DNA of 64,000 nucleotides, taken from Ambrosia x helenae (lineage: Eukaryota > Streptophyta > Magnoliopsida > Asterales > Asteraceae). Below the pieces are notes generated by a model that saw only the letters and a program-made list of their open reading frames with translations, did no database searches and was not told the origin of the DNA. Location of the stretch: positions 15,683,573 to 15,747,572 of the forward strand of contig CM061234.1 of NCBI GenBank assembly GCA_030844895.1, given 5' to 3'. The translations under genes and the position numbers were made by a program. Shown one piece after another: positions 1-11,215 of the stretch (position 1 is the stretch's first letter; each line of letters begins with the position of its first letter).

Positions 1-838
1 TGGGGCGAACCATTTTTTCCCATTTTATCCACCGGATCTTCTGACCAACCGCGGACTTTCCCCAAATAAAATCCCTGCGAATCCTTTCGATTTGTTTCAC
101 AACACCTTTCGGAGCCGCAAATAACGACAAGAAATAAGAAGGAACACTCCCAAGAACCGACTTGGCCAATGTGACTCTACCGGCGAACGAAAGAGTCTTG
201 GACTTCCAGGACGAGAGTTTACGTTTAAGTTTAGCGAGAATAGGCTGCCAATATTTAGAAAGCTTCATATTCGTGCCAAGAGGAATCCCCAAGTAATTGA
301 ATGGGAAGGCACCCGCTTCACAAGAAAGAATTTTCGACATCTCATCGATCTCAACCTCCTCAACATTCACCCCGAAGAGCTTACATTTCTTATGATTAAC
401 TTGCAACCCCGATATCAAGTTGAGACATCTAAGGAACCGGGCTAAACTAATCGCGTTATACTCCGTCCATTCCCCCACAAAAATTACATCATCCGCGTAA
501 CATAGGTGAGAGATACGCGGGCCATTGTTTGGGAGTTGTACACCACGAAATAATCCCACATTGACCGCATGATTCATGAGCATATTTAGGACCTCCATAG
601 CTATAATAAAAAGGAACGGGGACATAGGGTCACCTTGACGAAGACCCCTCTTGAAAGCAAACTCGTTAGAAGGAGATCCATTAATAAGGACCGACCCCCT
701 AGCCGAAACCAAACAACCTTGAACCCAATCGATCCATTTGGGAGGGAACTTCATATACTCCAAGGTCTTGAGTAGGAAATTCCAATTGATCGAATCATAC
801 GCACGTTGGAAATTGACCTTGAACATCATCATTTTGAA
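1..838 (-). pseudogene. LINE (L1-like) ORF2 reverse transcriptase, 5'-truncated, continues past the left edge
   Basis: Read on the minus strand, about 278 codons stay open from near 838 to base 1. They show RT palm landmarks in order: motif A region FKVNFQRAYDSINW, then GLRQGDPMSPFLFIIAMEVL, then the active-site box CYADDVIFVGEW, then the thumb-like NYLGIPLGTNMKLSKYW and KSKTLSFAGRVTLAKSVLGS. Plant L1-type ORF2 proteins exceed 1000 residues with an N-terminal endonuclease; here everything before motif A is missing and a stop lies just upstream (about 860), as expected for a 5'-truncated LINE insertion. The first catalytic Asp of motif A is Asn here (FKVN instead of FKVD), so this copy is probably inactive. 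The 3' end lies outside the window. Confidence 0.9.
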
Positions 839-1405
839 CGTGGTAAAGTTTGGAATGATTTATTGTTGTAGAAAAAAAAATGAATTCAAAATGGTTATGA
901 TTTGAAATGATATAACATGATGATGTGATGATATAGCAATTTGAAAAAAGTGGATTTGATCTAACATTGTGGAGGCTCTAAAATAGACTTATTTTGTGAC
1001 ACATGTACATTATCTATGTATCCTTTATGCATCAAGAAAACGTAAATGACCTAGGTTACTTATATGCTTCCTCACATTAGACATCATTCATTTTCATATG
1101 TGTATAATTTAACTATGTAGAGACCTAATATATAGGGTGTGAGGTTAACTAACTCTTAAAATATTGAATATTGATTATAGAGTTTTTTTAACTTGCTTAG
1201 CAAAGATAAATATATACATGTTGGATTAGATAAAAAAAAGACAAGCAAAAAATAATGAGTATGATTTCGACTAAGTACTTCACTTACTCTTTCTAAATGG
1301 TTAATGAACAACGCACAATCTCTTCATGACCATATTACCTCAAAACAGGGATGATATTTTTTTTAATACTCGTACTGCTTTTGCTTATTCGATTCACAAG
1401 TTGTA
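839..1405. other. AT-rich intergenic sequence
   Basis: No ORF with recognisable protein similarity, no TIR pair and no tandem array seen. The left edge is the truncation point of the LINE. Confidence 0.6.
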
Positions 1406-1815
1406 AGGGTTTTAGTATTCAGTATTTTTGGTATCAGTGCCAATACTTTTTCAGTAAAAAAAGGTATTGATACCGAATTTTGCTATTATGCTTTATTTTC
1501 GTATTGTGGTTTCTTGAATACTGGTACATGCACCAATTTAGCCTATTTGGTACCCGTACCTTATGGGTACTCGTACATATTACTTGTACAGATACAAATG
1601 GACTGTTCGAAAAAAAACTAAGTGGTTCTAAAGTGGGTAACGTACCAAAATACAAGCACCGATACCTATACCCGTACCTTACCAATATATTCGGTGCGGT
1701 ATTCAATACCCAAATTCGTTCAAATTCAGTATTAGTATTTTCGATGCGAGTACAGATACGAAAACTGTATAGATCGTATCTCTACCTCAAAAACCCTCAT
1801 TTTTGCTATTATTTA
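1406..1815. repeat. Degenerate hAT-like repeat rich in GGTAC/ACCGATAC motifs
   Basis: The stretch is built from many copies of GTACC, GGTAC, CGATAC and GGTATTG on both strands, the same internal composition as the intact hAT MITE at 4752-5027. Short terminal similarity is visible (AAGGGTTTT near 1408 against AAAACCCT near 1793), but no clean target duplication, so the ends are approximate. ORFs on both strands here are by-products of the repeat. Confidence 0.45.
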
Positions 1816-2078
1816 TAGGTGTTACAAATATATTTATTTATTATGTGACGTGACCTAAATCGAATTGAGAATTCAGATATCAAGTTAAGAGCCATTTGTG
1901 CGTCAGAACCAACCCGGTAAAAAAAATCGTGGGTTTGCCAGATAGACTCTAACGCATGCTACATTTGTTATTCATTGAGAATAAGTAGAAGTTATATTTC
2001 TTTCGTCACTTTGATACAAAACTTATAAACATCATTTATTTATGATGAATAAAAAATTGTATTTATTGAAAAACAAAC

Positions 2079-2355
2079 GAGTTAATTGCCAATTTAGTCC
2101 CTGAGGTTTGTCAAAAATTGCCACTTTCATCCAAATCTTTTTTTTTAGTCAATTTAGTCCCTGTGGTTTCATTTTTTTGTCATTTTAGTCCCTGAGGTTT
2201 GTCAAAAATTGTCACTTTCATCCAAATCTTGTTAGTCCACAGGGACTAAAATGACAAAAAATGAAACCACAGGGACTAAATTGACCAAATAAAAAGATTT
2301 GGATGAAAGTGACAATTTTTGACAAACCTCAGGAACTAAATTGGCAATTAAACTC
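2079..2355. mobile_element. Fold-back MULE-type MITE with 9-bp TSD
   Basis: A 277-bp element whose two halves are inverted copies: it opens GAGTTAATTGCCAATTTAGT and closes with the near-complement ACTAAATTGGCAATTAAACTC region. Inner segments carry repeated 'TTAGTCCCTGAGGTTTG' and 'CACTTTCATCCAAATCTT' blocks on both strands. It is flanked by a perfect 9-bp duplication, AAAACAAAC at 2070-2078 and 2356-2364. A 9-bp TSD with long TIRs is diagnostic of Mutator-like elements. No coding capacity, so transposition would depend on a MULE transposase elsewhere. Confidence 0.88.
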
Positions 2356-2364
2356 AAAACAAAC

Positions 2365-3674
2365 ATATGATTTATTAAAAAATATTCCTCGGTAGCTTTC
2401 TATCATACAACCTAGATACATGTCTTACAGTCTTAGAACATGTTACTACCATTTAAAATCATTTTATTAGATTTAACTAAAATTTGTTGTTAAAATGACA
2501 TAATGTTAGACAGAGAAATGCTAGGTGATCGTGTGTTGAGTGCTAGTAAAACAATATTAAAAATAACTCTTTAGTTATAAAGACCGCAGAAGTAGGGTTG
2601 TCAAATCACTAGAAGTTTTTGAAAAGTGCTAGTAGTAAATTATCATTTATAATCTGACTAAATTGAAAGTGATATTGCTCGTGAATTATGAAAAAAAAAT
2701 GTTGCAGTGCTTGCTATAGATTAATTAGGTTGACTTGAAAATAATTAAAAGTAAAAACGGTTACTCCAGGTTTCTGATTCGTTAGTTTGAAAAGTTGATC
2801 TGAGTTTAACTAGCTAGGAAATCACATAGACATGAAAAGTTAATCAGTGTTTAGCTAGGAAATCACATCGATATGATTTTGTTTAAGTTGTTCAATCCAA
2901 TTCAATTATCATTACGCAAATACACAAGGTCAAATTATTCCTAGTGTAAGAAAACCAAGAAACGATGACAGTTTGTATTAAATGCAAAGAAAGCGAATTG
3001 TTTAAATTAATCAAACAGACAATTGAATTCAAAATAATCTATCCAAATGCTAGTACAAAACAGATTAAACCAAAAAAATAAACAAATCATTCGCCCGGAG
3101 AGAACCACGAGAGGATTAGCTGCTCTTGGTAGTCATGACAGTGATTCTTGTTCTGGATTGCAACTTCTTCAACTAGATGACTTGGATCTTTGAAAGCCTC
3201 CCAAAATCGTTCCAAAACTGCTCTCTAGGTCGAGGAATGTGTTCTCTCATGGCTGGATTAGGTTTTGTTATGAAACATGGCTTTTATGGGTTTTTAAGTA
3301 ATTTGGGACCCCGCTAACTTTTTCTGATACACTTTCGCGGGCCGCTACCGACAAATTGGTTGGGTGGAACTTATTGTAGTTACCAAGATTCATTAAGGGT
3401 AAAACAATCTTTTCAAAACCTTGGCGACACGTGAAGGTAACTCTTATAGAGTTCGCGTGTCGTGAACCTTCAGAAGTCATATTTTATTCGTTTAGTCTTC
3501 TCATTCCACTCGTGTGCCTGTTTCTTCTCCAATTAAGCTCGTTTTTTTTCTCATTTAGTACACGAACACCTGTCAGACACATATACACTAATTAATACCT
3601 AAGACTAACTATAAACACAATAAAAATACAACCTATAATGTCAAATGTGATGAATTTTAGCAACACATCATAGC

Positions 3675-3676
<2 letters not shown>
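2365..3676. other. Intergenic, no supported gene
   Basis: AT-rich and without TSD-bounded elements I could define. On the minus strand about 3063-3260 has somewhat higher GC and reads as short coding-like phrases (for example MREHIPRPREQFWNDFGRLS) broken by a stop; it may be a decayed exon, but I recognise no family. Confidence 0.4.

Positions 3677-3758
<82 letters not shown>
3677..3758 (+). repeat. (G)82 homopolymer
   Basis: An uninterrupted run of 82 G between TAGCTT and TTGATCC. The run encodes a poly-proline frame on the minus strand which is not a gene. A tract this long could form stacked G-quadruplexes, and its true length is uncertain. Confidence 0.9.
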
Positions 3759-3760
<2 letters not shown>

Positions 3761-4743
3761 GATCCAACAACAGAACCTACAATCATAATTATGTCAGGGC
3801 CATTTCTAAGATTTCAGATGCTCCGTGCGAAAAATAAAAATGTGCCACTTATATATTAATAACACTATTCAATGAAAGGGGTATTGTGTATTTGAGTTAA
3901 ATGATTATTGATTGATGGGTAAATGTGTTAGCCCCCCCCCCCCCCCCCCCCCTTTATTTATATGCGTTAATAAAGATACGCTACATAAACTAGAAAAATA
4001 AATTTGGTCCCTCTCTAGAACATGTGCAATATGTGGTCGCCCACCTTATATACCTTCAAAGTTGCCCATGTATTATGTGCATACATGCATATATGCTAAA
4101 TTATTCCAACTAGAAACTACTTAGAATAACTTTTTTTTTTTTAAATGCTTCTTATTTGTGCCATGTTCCTACACATAATAACGTCATCAGGTATGAAAAC
4201 ACACACGCCTTGTATATTTTGCATATATCTTCTAACACGGTGAGCTTTTTAAGGAGGGACATTGATATCGGGAGAGTCAATATATGTGGAGAAGAATGTG
4301 GCAATGTGTGTTTGGGGAAGGAGAATGTTGAAGAATGCCATATCTTGCTACGTGTGCAAGATTGTTAATTATATTTACCTATATATGTTTTTGTTATTAT
4401 CGAAAATGAAAAAGGTTGCTAGTGCGTACATGACCACAAAGTATTAATACGCTCCTTATTTTGAAGACAAGAACAATATGAACATTTAACACAAAGGAGT
4501 ATTAAATTTTAATAATCTAACTTTCATAATGTATGTTGATAATTTCACCTTTTAACATATTGGCTACCAATGAAGTATTATTAATAAAATACTAACTGAT
4601 TATATACGTGTAACATATTTTGTTAATCATAGTTCGTTGGTGGCCAACATATTAAAAGGTTGGACCACGAACACACATTTCGTTAATTGAGATTGATGAC
4701 GGTCAATTACTGATAGTTAGGATTTTCTAAATCCAATAGTCCT
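3759..4743. other. Intergenic; (C)21 tract and a short inverted repeat
   Basis: A run of 21 C lies at 3932-3952. An imperfect inverted pair at about 4544-4570 and 4632-4660 (TAACATATTGGCTACCAA against TTGGTGGCCAACATATTA) could form a hairpin with a loop of about 65 nt. No gene is supported. Confidence 0.5.
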
Positions 4744-4751
4744 AATACAAA

Positions 4752-5027
4752 TAGGGATGAGCTCGGGACGGTATCGGTACCAACCGATACCGATCCCGAA
4801 AATACCGATCCCGAAAAGTCCAAAATCTCAATACCGATACCGATACAGAAAACATACGGTACGGTACCGATATGGTATCTGTATTTTACTTTAAAATACC
4901 GATACCATACCGATCCCGTACCAATACCGATAATACCGTAACCGAAAACCTCTAGATGTGGGTACCGATACCGATACCGAACACCCTCAGTTCGGGATCG
5001 GTATTCGGTACCATGTGCACATCCCTA
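4752..5027. mobile_element. Non-autonomous hAT MITE, GGTACCGATA-rich
   Basis: The 276-bp element has TIRs TAGGGATG...CATCCCTA and a perfect 8-bp target duplication AATACAAA at 4744-4751 and 5028-5035. The interior consists of ACCGATAC, CGATCCCG and GGTAC motifs in both orientations, a subterminal-repeat architecture known to serve as transposase binding sites in hAT elements. No ORF. Confidence 0.9.
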
Positions 5028-5449
5028 AATACAAATGCTAAATATAAATATTCATGTGTTAAAATTTCAAAATCATCAACCAAATTGTCTATATAATATA
5101 TATAATATATATATAGTGGAAGTATAGACAAGAAACCCTCTCAAATGAAAAATCTCTAGAAAACCCATCCCTTGGCCCATGTTGTGCCACATCACCCATT
5201 ACATTATAATACTCTATAATATTCAAAGGGGCACAATAGACATTTCCAATATCCTCTTTCTCTCTCTCTATATATATATATTATTCATCCTCTCTCTCTT
5301 CATTTGTATTTTTCAAATTCAGATATTCCCTCCTCTCTCTACCCTTTCTCTGTCTCTTTCTTGAACCACCACCACCACCACAACCACCACCGAACACCAC
5401 AGGCTCGGCCACCACCTCCGGCAACCACACCTCCGACACCGGTACTGTT

Positions 5450-5451
<2 letters not shown>

Positions 5452-5484
<33 letters not shown>
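5452..5484 (+). repeat. (CT)n microsatellite
   Basis: Pyrimidine repeat CTCTCT with few interruptions, after a proline/histidine-coding (CCA)n stretch. Such tracts are common in plant 5' UTRs. Confidence 0.8.
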
Positions 5485-5491
<7 letters not shown>

Positions 5492-5636
5492 TCCCTCTCT
5501 TTTCTAGATCTGGAGTTGTAGTTGAGATCTGGATCTGGATCAAAACAAAAGTCACAATTTTGAAGCTATTTTAATTAAGGTTGTGAAGAACATAGAGGTT
5601 GGATTGTAAGTGTATAAGTGTGTGTTGTTTTTACAG

Positions 5637-5735
5637 GTTTGGGGATGTTGATTTGGGGAAGACGACCTTAAGGGAGTTTGTACTTCACAAGATTGCATCA
5701 AAGACAAAGTTAGAGAATCGAAAATCAAATAAGTA
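5637..5735 (+). pseudogene. Exon-like fragment, unidentified
   Basis: Directly after an acceptor-like TTTTTACAG, 32 codons stay open: FGDVDLGKTTLREFVLHKIA followed by SKTKLENRKSNK and a stop. The string GDVDLGKT matches the Walker A pattern GxxxxGK[ST], but the fragment is too short to assign a family and the match may be chance. A second phrase, WVFTSRLLEEGGVGDVAV (about 6439-6492), is flanked by CAG before and GTAAGTG after. Together they look like captured exons inside the TA-flanked element. Confidence 0.3.
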
Positions 5736-6637
5736 ATAAATATGTGTATTAGCAGGTTTGTGTTCCTATTAGACTTTCTTTTGAATCCACCTAGCTCTTT
5801 TCTTGATTTTGTTTTGCTTAAATCTATTTTTTTCTAATACAGTTGTTCACGTACTTCATTATTCCATTATTATAAAAAGATTAAAAACACCACAAAATTT
5901 TGGGAGCATTAGGACTTTTTTGTCCGACTAAATGTTTTTAAGTCATATAAAAGTCATTAAAACACTTCATTTTGTGAACTATTATATGTGAATGGACAAA
6001 ACTTTGACCCACTTTATATTCACGACTTATCAAGGCGTTGCTTCGAAGTATTATAATAAAAAAAATTTCAAACTTTGTTTATGTAAGATTTTGATTTTTG
6101 TAAGCTGTTATGTTTTGGGTTTAGTGAAATAGGTTTTGGGTTTTGCTAGAATAATAATAATAATTTTTTTGGGGATAGTTTTTGGTTGCACACCAAGTGT
6201 TTGATCAAATGCTTGAATGAAAAAAAAAACTTATGTTAACCATTTTTATTTTTATTATTATTATTATTATTTTGTTTGTGTTATATTTTTATTGGATTGG
6301 GGACATGAGGTTGATGGATCACATGTGATTGATGAATAAATTTGTAGTCTTTTTATGTTAGTATATGCTAACACAGGTTAGTGATGTCCCATTATGTTTT
6401 TAAGGATCCCAAACTAACATGTGTATCTGTTTCAGTGTGGGTTTTCACGAGTAGGCTATTGGAAGAAGGCGGCGTTGGTGATGTGGCTGTGGTAAGTGAT
6501 GTTTTTTTATAAAGATTATAAATTTTTAATCTTTTGGTGAATAGGGTGTTTAAATAATTTTTATATTCTATTAAATAAATTTTTGGCAAGTGAAATTGTT
6601 ATGAACTCGTATAGGGTATATGTCTATTTTTTTATAC

Positions 6638-6900
6638 ACATGTTAGTGATGCTAACACGTGCTAGTATATGCCTAACTAGCAGGTGTTAGGGTTCATATT
6701 AGTTGGGGAGCCCAACTAACACATGTAAGTATACGCCCTTTCACATGTTAGTGATGCTAACACGTGCTAGTATATGCCTAACTAACAGGTGTTAGGGTTC
6801 ATATTAGTTGGGGAGCCCAACTAACACATGTAAGTATACGCCCTTTCACATGTTAGTGATGCTAACACATGTTAGTATATACTCAACTAACATGTGTTAC
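6638..6900 (+). repeat. 105-bp tandem repeat, about 2.5 copies, with palindromic motifs
   Basis: ACATGTTAGTGATGCTAACA recurs at 6638, 6743 and 6848, a period of 105. Each unit contains several TAACACATGTTA-like palindromic words. The first two units are nearly identical. Confidence 0.85.
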
Positions 6901-7504
6901 GGTTTGTATAACATACGTTATTTCAGTAAAACATATATTTTAGAATACACTAACACATGTCATTGATGTCCCATTATGTGTTTTATAGAGCCCAACTAAC
7001 ACGTGTTTACTTTTTTTGTAGGTGAAAAGATGTTTTTGAGTTAAAGATGATGATGAGGATCAAGAACGAAGAATAGCTAGATTTTTTCTATGTTGTTATG
7101 ATAGTTTTTTTTTTTGAAAATTCACAAATAATTATGTTTGTATTAAACGTTTTTTGATATGTTTTAGTGTTTATTGTTATGATCGTTTTTTCATTTCTTA
7201 AATAAATACACATTTTATGTGTTCTTTTAATATGTTCTTTTAGTATATGCCTGGTAACACATGTTAGCGATGTCTCACACGAGGTCAGAATTTTGTATCA
7301 CAACACTAACGTATGTTAATATTGGTGCTGGAAAAAGTGTCATAAAGTAGGAGAGAGGTGACTTGACAAGTGTCAAATCAACCTTTTAAAACCTAGGATT
7401 CAGAAGTGTTAAATCTCATGTTTAAAATTACCTTAGTGCCCTTAATTATATTTTTTATTAGATTAGCCCACATGCTTTATGATTATTATATTCAAATAAT
7501 CATG

Positions 7505-7532
7505 GACCATTGATCAAGCTTGATCAATGGTC
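7505..7532. repeat. Perfect 28-bp palindrome
   Basis: GACCATTGATCAAG is followed immediately by its exact reverse complement, with no spacer and with a HindIII-type AAGCTT centre. It lies near the right end of the TA-flanked element. Confidence 0.9.
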
Positions 7533-7588
7533 ATAAGAGAGTTTGCAAGGTTTTTCCAAAAGATAGGGTTTTCATATTATTCACACCC

Positions 7589-7624
<36 letters not shown>

Positions 7625-7626
7625 TA
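7589..7626. repeat. (TA)n microsatellite shared by two neighbouring elements
   Basis: TA repeats with one TG interruption separate the right end of the 5117-7588 element from the left end of the 7627-7939 element. Confidence 0.9.
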
Positions 7627-7935
7627 ACTCATATAGGATTATGATCATTTGAGAACTCCTTTAAATTGTGAGAACCATATTACTCATTTTATAACCATAC
7701 ACTTATTTTAATAAAAAATGAATATGTGGTCCAAAATTAAACAACAACAAAATATTAAATAAAATATTAATATACTTACATGGGGATAAAAATCTTTTAC
7801 ATCGGTGTAATTCGGCGTAAATTCATGTATTTTTTTTACAGCGTGGTTTACGTGTTTTTACAGCAGTTTACAAAAAAAAATTCTTCGCATTTTACGTCGA
7901 GTTCTCGTGAGTCCTCGAGTTCTCAACGGATCCCA

Positions 7936-7939
<4 letters not shown>
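7627..7939. mobile_element. Short TA-flanked MITE
   Basis: The left end (ATAGGATTATGATCATTTGA then GAAC) and the right end read inward (TATAGGGTTGGGATCCGTTG then AGAAC) are imperfect inverted repeats. Both sides abut TA microsatellites (7589-7626 and 7940-7977). No coding potential. The termini resemble those at 19188-20290 and 55658-56550, so these look like one family. Confidence 0.65.
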
Positions 7940-7979
<40 letters not shown>

Positions 7980-8642
7980 GCATGTTGATGCACAAACTAT
8001 GGATTAATCTACCGTTGTTGATGGACAGGTGCACGGTTATATATGTGCAAATATAATAAGAGCATCCACAATGCTACCAATTTCAAACCAAAACAAACCG
8101 TTATGTGAGTGTGTCACATCATTTTAAATAGGGCTGTAAACGAACCAAACGAACACGAACAATGTCTTGTTCATGTTCGTTTGTTAAGGAATTAACGTGT
8201 TCACAAACTGTTCACGAACACTTACCGAACGAGATATTTTGTTCGTGTTCATTTGTTAAGAAAATAACGTGTTCACGAACCGTTCATGAACACTTACCGA
8301 ATGAGATTTCTATTCATGTTCGTTTGTATTTATTTGCTAAGTTTAGGTGTCGGAAAAAAATAATCACAAATGAACATAAACAAACACAAATAGGCATTAC
8401 TGAACAAAAAAAAAGCACAAACTAACACATTAAATTATGAAAATTAGCATTTTTCATTGCTAACATTGTCCGCCCAAAATATACTAATTCAATTACCCAA
8501 ATATACTTGACATAATCTTGATCACATAATGCCTTATAAAAACACAGATGTATCATATTAAACTTGAAATCATGGTTTAATCCACAAAAAATAACAATTA
8601 ATTAAAATAGTTAAAGTAATATTAACATGTGATACACTAATA

Positions 8643-8674
<32 letters not shown>

Positions 8675-8675
<1 letters not shown>

Positions 8676-11176
8676 GTAACACCCCAACCGATGGCGGAAA
8701 CATCGAGGTGTCACGTAGTGACGATTGTTCAATAGCACATGGACTAAATTGTAAATGTTAATAGCAAATAACCTCCATTGTTTCAAAACGAAATACAAAG
8801 AGTCTTAATAGAAATTTCAAACATAGATAATAAATGTTCAACTTTTATTTAAGCACTAGGTCCAGCCTAAGCGTGAAAGCATGTAAGATCAAACGTCACC
8901 TGAAACATGTACAAAATAATTTTGTCAACACATATAATGTATTGGTGAGTACACTCGTTTGATATATATAGTATAGAAATAAAATGTTTCGCAATTCATG
9001 TGTTGTATACTGTTTGCAAATATGTAACTAAGTAGTATCAGTCAAAACCAAACCTGAGAATAATGACTAACACATGACTAACAAACTGAATAATGAATTA
9101 ACATGACAATGACCAAGATCCTCTCAAGAGAGTCTCAAGGGGGTATACCATAGTACTATTCACTGAAATGCTAGGCCGCCCAGCGGTTAATGATTAAGCA
9201 TAATACACACCAAATCACATAAGGCAAACACACATGAGAATTGCATTAAGTATAAGAAATAAAACTTGTTTAATAGGTACATGAATCATCCCGAAATAGT
9301 AAAACAGTAAAGAAAAGGGAAAGATATACTCACAGTTTCGCTAATTATAAATTCCGCGAAAGTTCGTCGTAAGGCTTAAGAATTTCGAAGAATTCAACCT
9401 ATATATAAAAATACTATAAGAGAAAAAAATAAAAATCTAAAACGTCGAGTCATCTAAGGCATTAGGGCTTGCTAGACTCGTATTAGGGAAGATGACATTA
9501 TTAGTAATAACTTGAACAACAGTTTTCGAAATAAGTATATTCACGATGAATTTAATAAATGACTAAAACTCTTATGTGTTTCACATATAGATATATATTC
9601 CACTTTATAGAAAAAAATAGCCTTGAAATAGAGTTAATGATTTATATTTAATTAAACAATTTATTATTAAATCTAATTTAGATATAAATAGTATGAATAA
9701 TACAAGGTATGATCCCGAAACGATATTATTATGAGAAATAATTATTTTATGTTGTGGGATGCTAAAATAATATTTCCATAATTTATTTGCATTTAAAACA
9801 TTTTTAATGAATTTAAATGATGTTTTAATGATTAAAATTAGTAAAAATAACAAAAATAATCATTTTATAAGAAATTATATTTTATTACAGTTTATTATTC
9901 ATAGAAATAAATCTCCAGAAAATTTGAGGTTAAAATCTCTTAAAATGAATTTTTAATTAATTAATTATGATTAAAACGATTAAATTCAATAAAAATATAA
10001 AATTAATGCATTTTCCGAAAAATAAAAGTGTGGAAGTCTTATTTTTGATGTCAAGATGTTATGTCTAAATTTTCATGATTTTTGGATAAATAATGGATTT
10101 ATTACAAATATTCTAAGTTTATATGTAATATATATGTATAAATAATGAAAAGAATATAAACCAAAAAGAAAGAAAAAAAAAAGAAAAGAAATGGGGTTCA
10201 TGGGGGTCGAACCCGGATCCTCATGGAGTAACCCAACCACCTTAACCACTAGACCATCTAAACCATTAGTTAACATATCAGAAAATGCTTTATATTTATA
10301 TTATTACTCAAGCTTGTCTTCTTCCCCAAAACTTCTAATAAGAACCCTAACCCTAGCTTAAAATCAATCAACCCGAACTCTTGATTTTACATCCTGAGAT
10401 CTTAGGGTTATTACAGAGGGCATAATCAAGATTAGAATTACATAAAAAAAATGTCTTACAGCGTGATTGGAGGCTCTCGTGAAGCAAACAAAAACCGGTA
10501 AAAAAAGTGCCAATTCGAGCAGTTTGGACGTGGATTTTGATGATTATCGGGTCGTTTAGGAGAGGAATGAGTGCAGATGCAAGATGGGGTTGTCAAATTT
10601 ATATAAAAACGAGTTGAAACGCATGTTTAATAACTAAAAAAAAACTTCCGATCGGTGCTATTAAAAGCCTCTTAAAACCGCGTTTAAACGCCTATTTATT
10701 AGTCAAAACTTACGTTTAAAGATGGAGAAAACCTTTGGATTGCTAAAAACGCTGAAAACGGACGAAATTGGCCTTGCCGGAACTGCATTCCGGCGGCCGG
10801 AACCTTCCTGGCCGGAATTACGTGAATCAGCAGCAGAATGATGGATTTTTTTTTTTAAACTTTCAAAACTTGTCACTTTTGGCCCCTCTTATTTGTTTTG
10901 TTAGTTTTAAAGTTTCCTAGTTAGTTTTTCCTTTAATAATAACTAACTAAGTTAACTTTTAAACTTAAAATTCATATAACTAGGAATCTTTTTTTTTACA
11001 TATATTTTCCGAACAACGTTGCAACATACGCGTTAAACTAAATCGAGATTGAGATGCAAATAATATAACTTGAGTTCGCTCATTTATTAAATTTGAAAAC
11101 GACAACAATTACAGGAAAAATATTAGAAGGACTAAAATTGTAAACTAGACAAAAGCCAAGGGTGACGGATGTCACA
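8675..11176 (-). repeat. 3' LTR of the gypsy element
   Basis: 2502 bp. In element orientation it runs from TGTGACATCCGTCACCC to GGTTGGGGTGTTACA, the usual TG...CA ends. Short ORFs inside it occur identically in both LTRs and are not genes. A tRNA-like segment lies at about 10192-10262. Confidence 0.96.
10192..10262 (-). ncRNA. tRNA-like segment with A and B boxes inside the 3' LTR
   Basis: On the minus strand TGGTCTAGTGG (10246-10256) fits the pol III A-box consensus TRGYNNARNNG, and GGTTCGACCCC (10203-10213) fits the B box GGTTCGANNCC. They are 32 nt apart, within tRNA-like spacing. The flanks do not form a proper acceptor stem and the T-stem pairs only partly, so this is a tRNA-derived relic or SINE head rather than a functional tRNA. 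Confidence 0.6.
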
Positions 11177-11191
11177 GTCTCCCCTACTTTA
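11177..11191 (-). other. Polypurine tract of the gypsy element
   Basis: In element orientation AAAGTAGGGGAGAC abuts the 3' LTR directly, the expected site for plus-strand priming. Confidence 0.85.
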
Positions 11192-11215
11192 GGAAATTTC
11201 GTCTCGAAATTTATT

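Larger units (their letters stand above)
5117..7588. mobile_element. TA-microsatellite-flanked element with exon-like segments
   Basis: A 2.5-kb unit lies between an imperfect TA tract (about 5092-5116) and the TA tract from 7589. Its ends are imperfect inverted repeats: the left end reads TATATAGTGGAAGTATAG...GAAACCCTCTC and the right end, read inward, TATAGGGTGTGAATAATATG...AAAACCCTATC. Inside are a CT-rich leader with a (CCA)n/Pro-His-type stretch (5330-5450), two short segments with splice-like borders, a 105-bp tandem array, and many palindromic TAACACATGTTA motifs. This architecture suggests a non-autonomous transposon that may have picked up the start of a host gene. Class uncertain. 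Confidence 0.55.

Noticed and set aside
3592..3786. Poly-proline ORF on the minus strand
   Set aside because: It is only the translation of the 82-nt G run.
5304..5555. ORFs rich in His/Pro/Ser or Arg/Glu over the CT-rich region
   Set aside because: Low-complexity reading of (CCA)n and (CT)n in several frames.
6638..6900. Repeat-spacer pattern that could suggest a CRISPR-like array
   Set aside because: A 105-bp tandem repeat without unique spacers, in plant DNA.
9605..9853. 82-residue ORF present twice (also 17617-17865)
   Set aside because: It lies in the gypsy LTR and is duplicated because the LTR is; AT-rich composition and no domain.
10192..10262. Functional tRNA gene
   Set aside because: A and B boxes are good but the acceptor and T stems do not pair properly; kept only as a tRNA-like relic.
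10330..10360. AACCCTAACCCTAG, telomere-like repeat
   Set aside because: Only two units and not the plant TTTAGGG array; part of the LTR.
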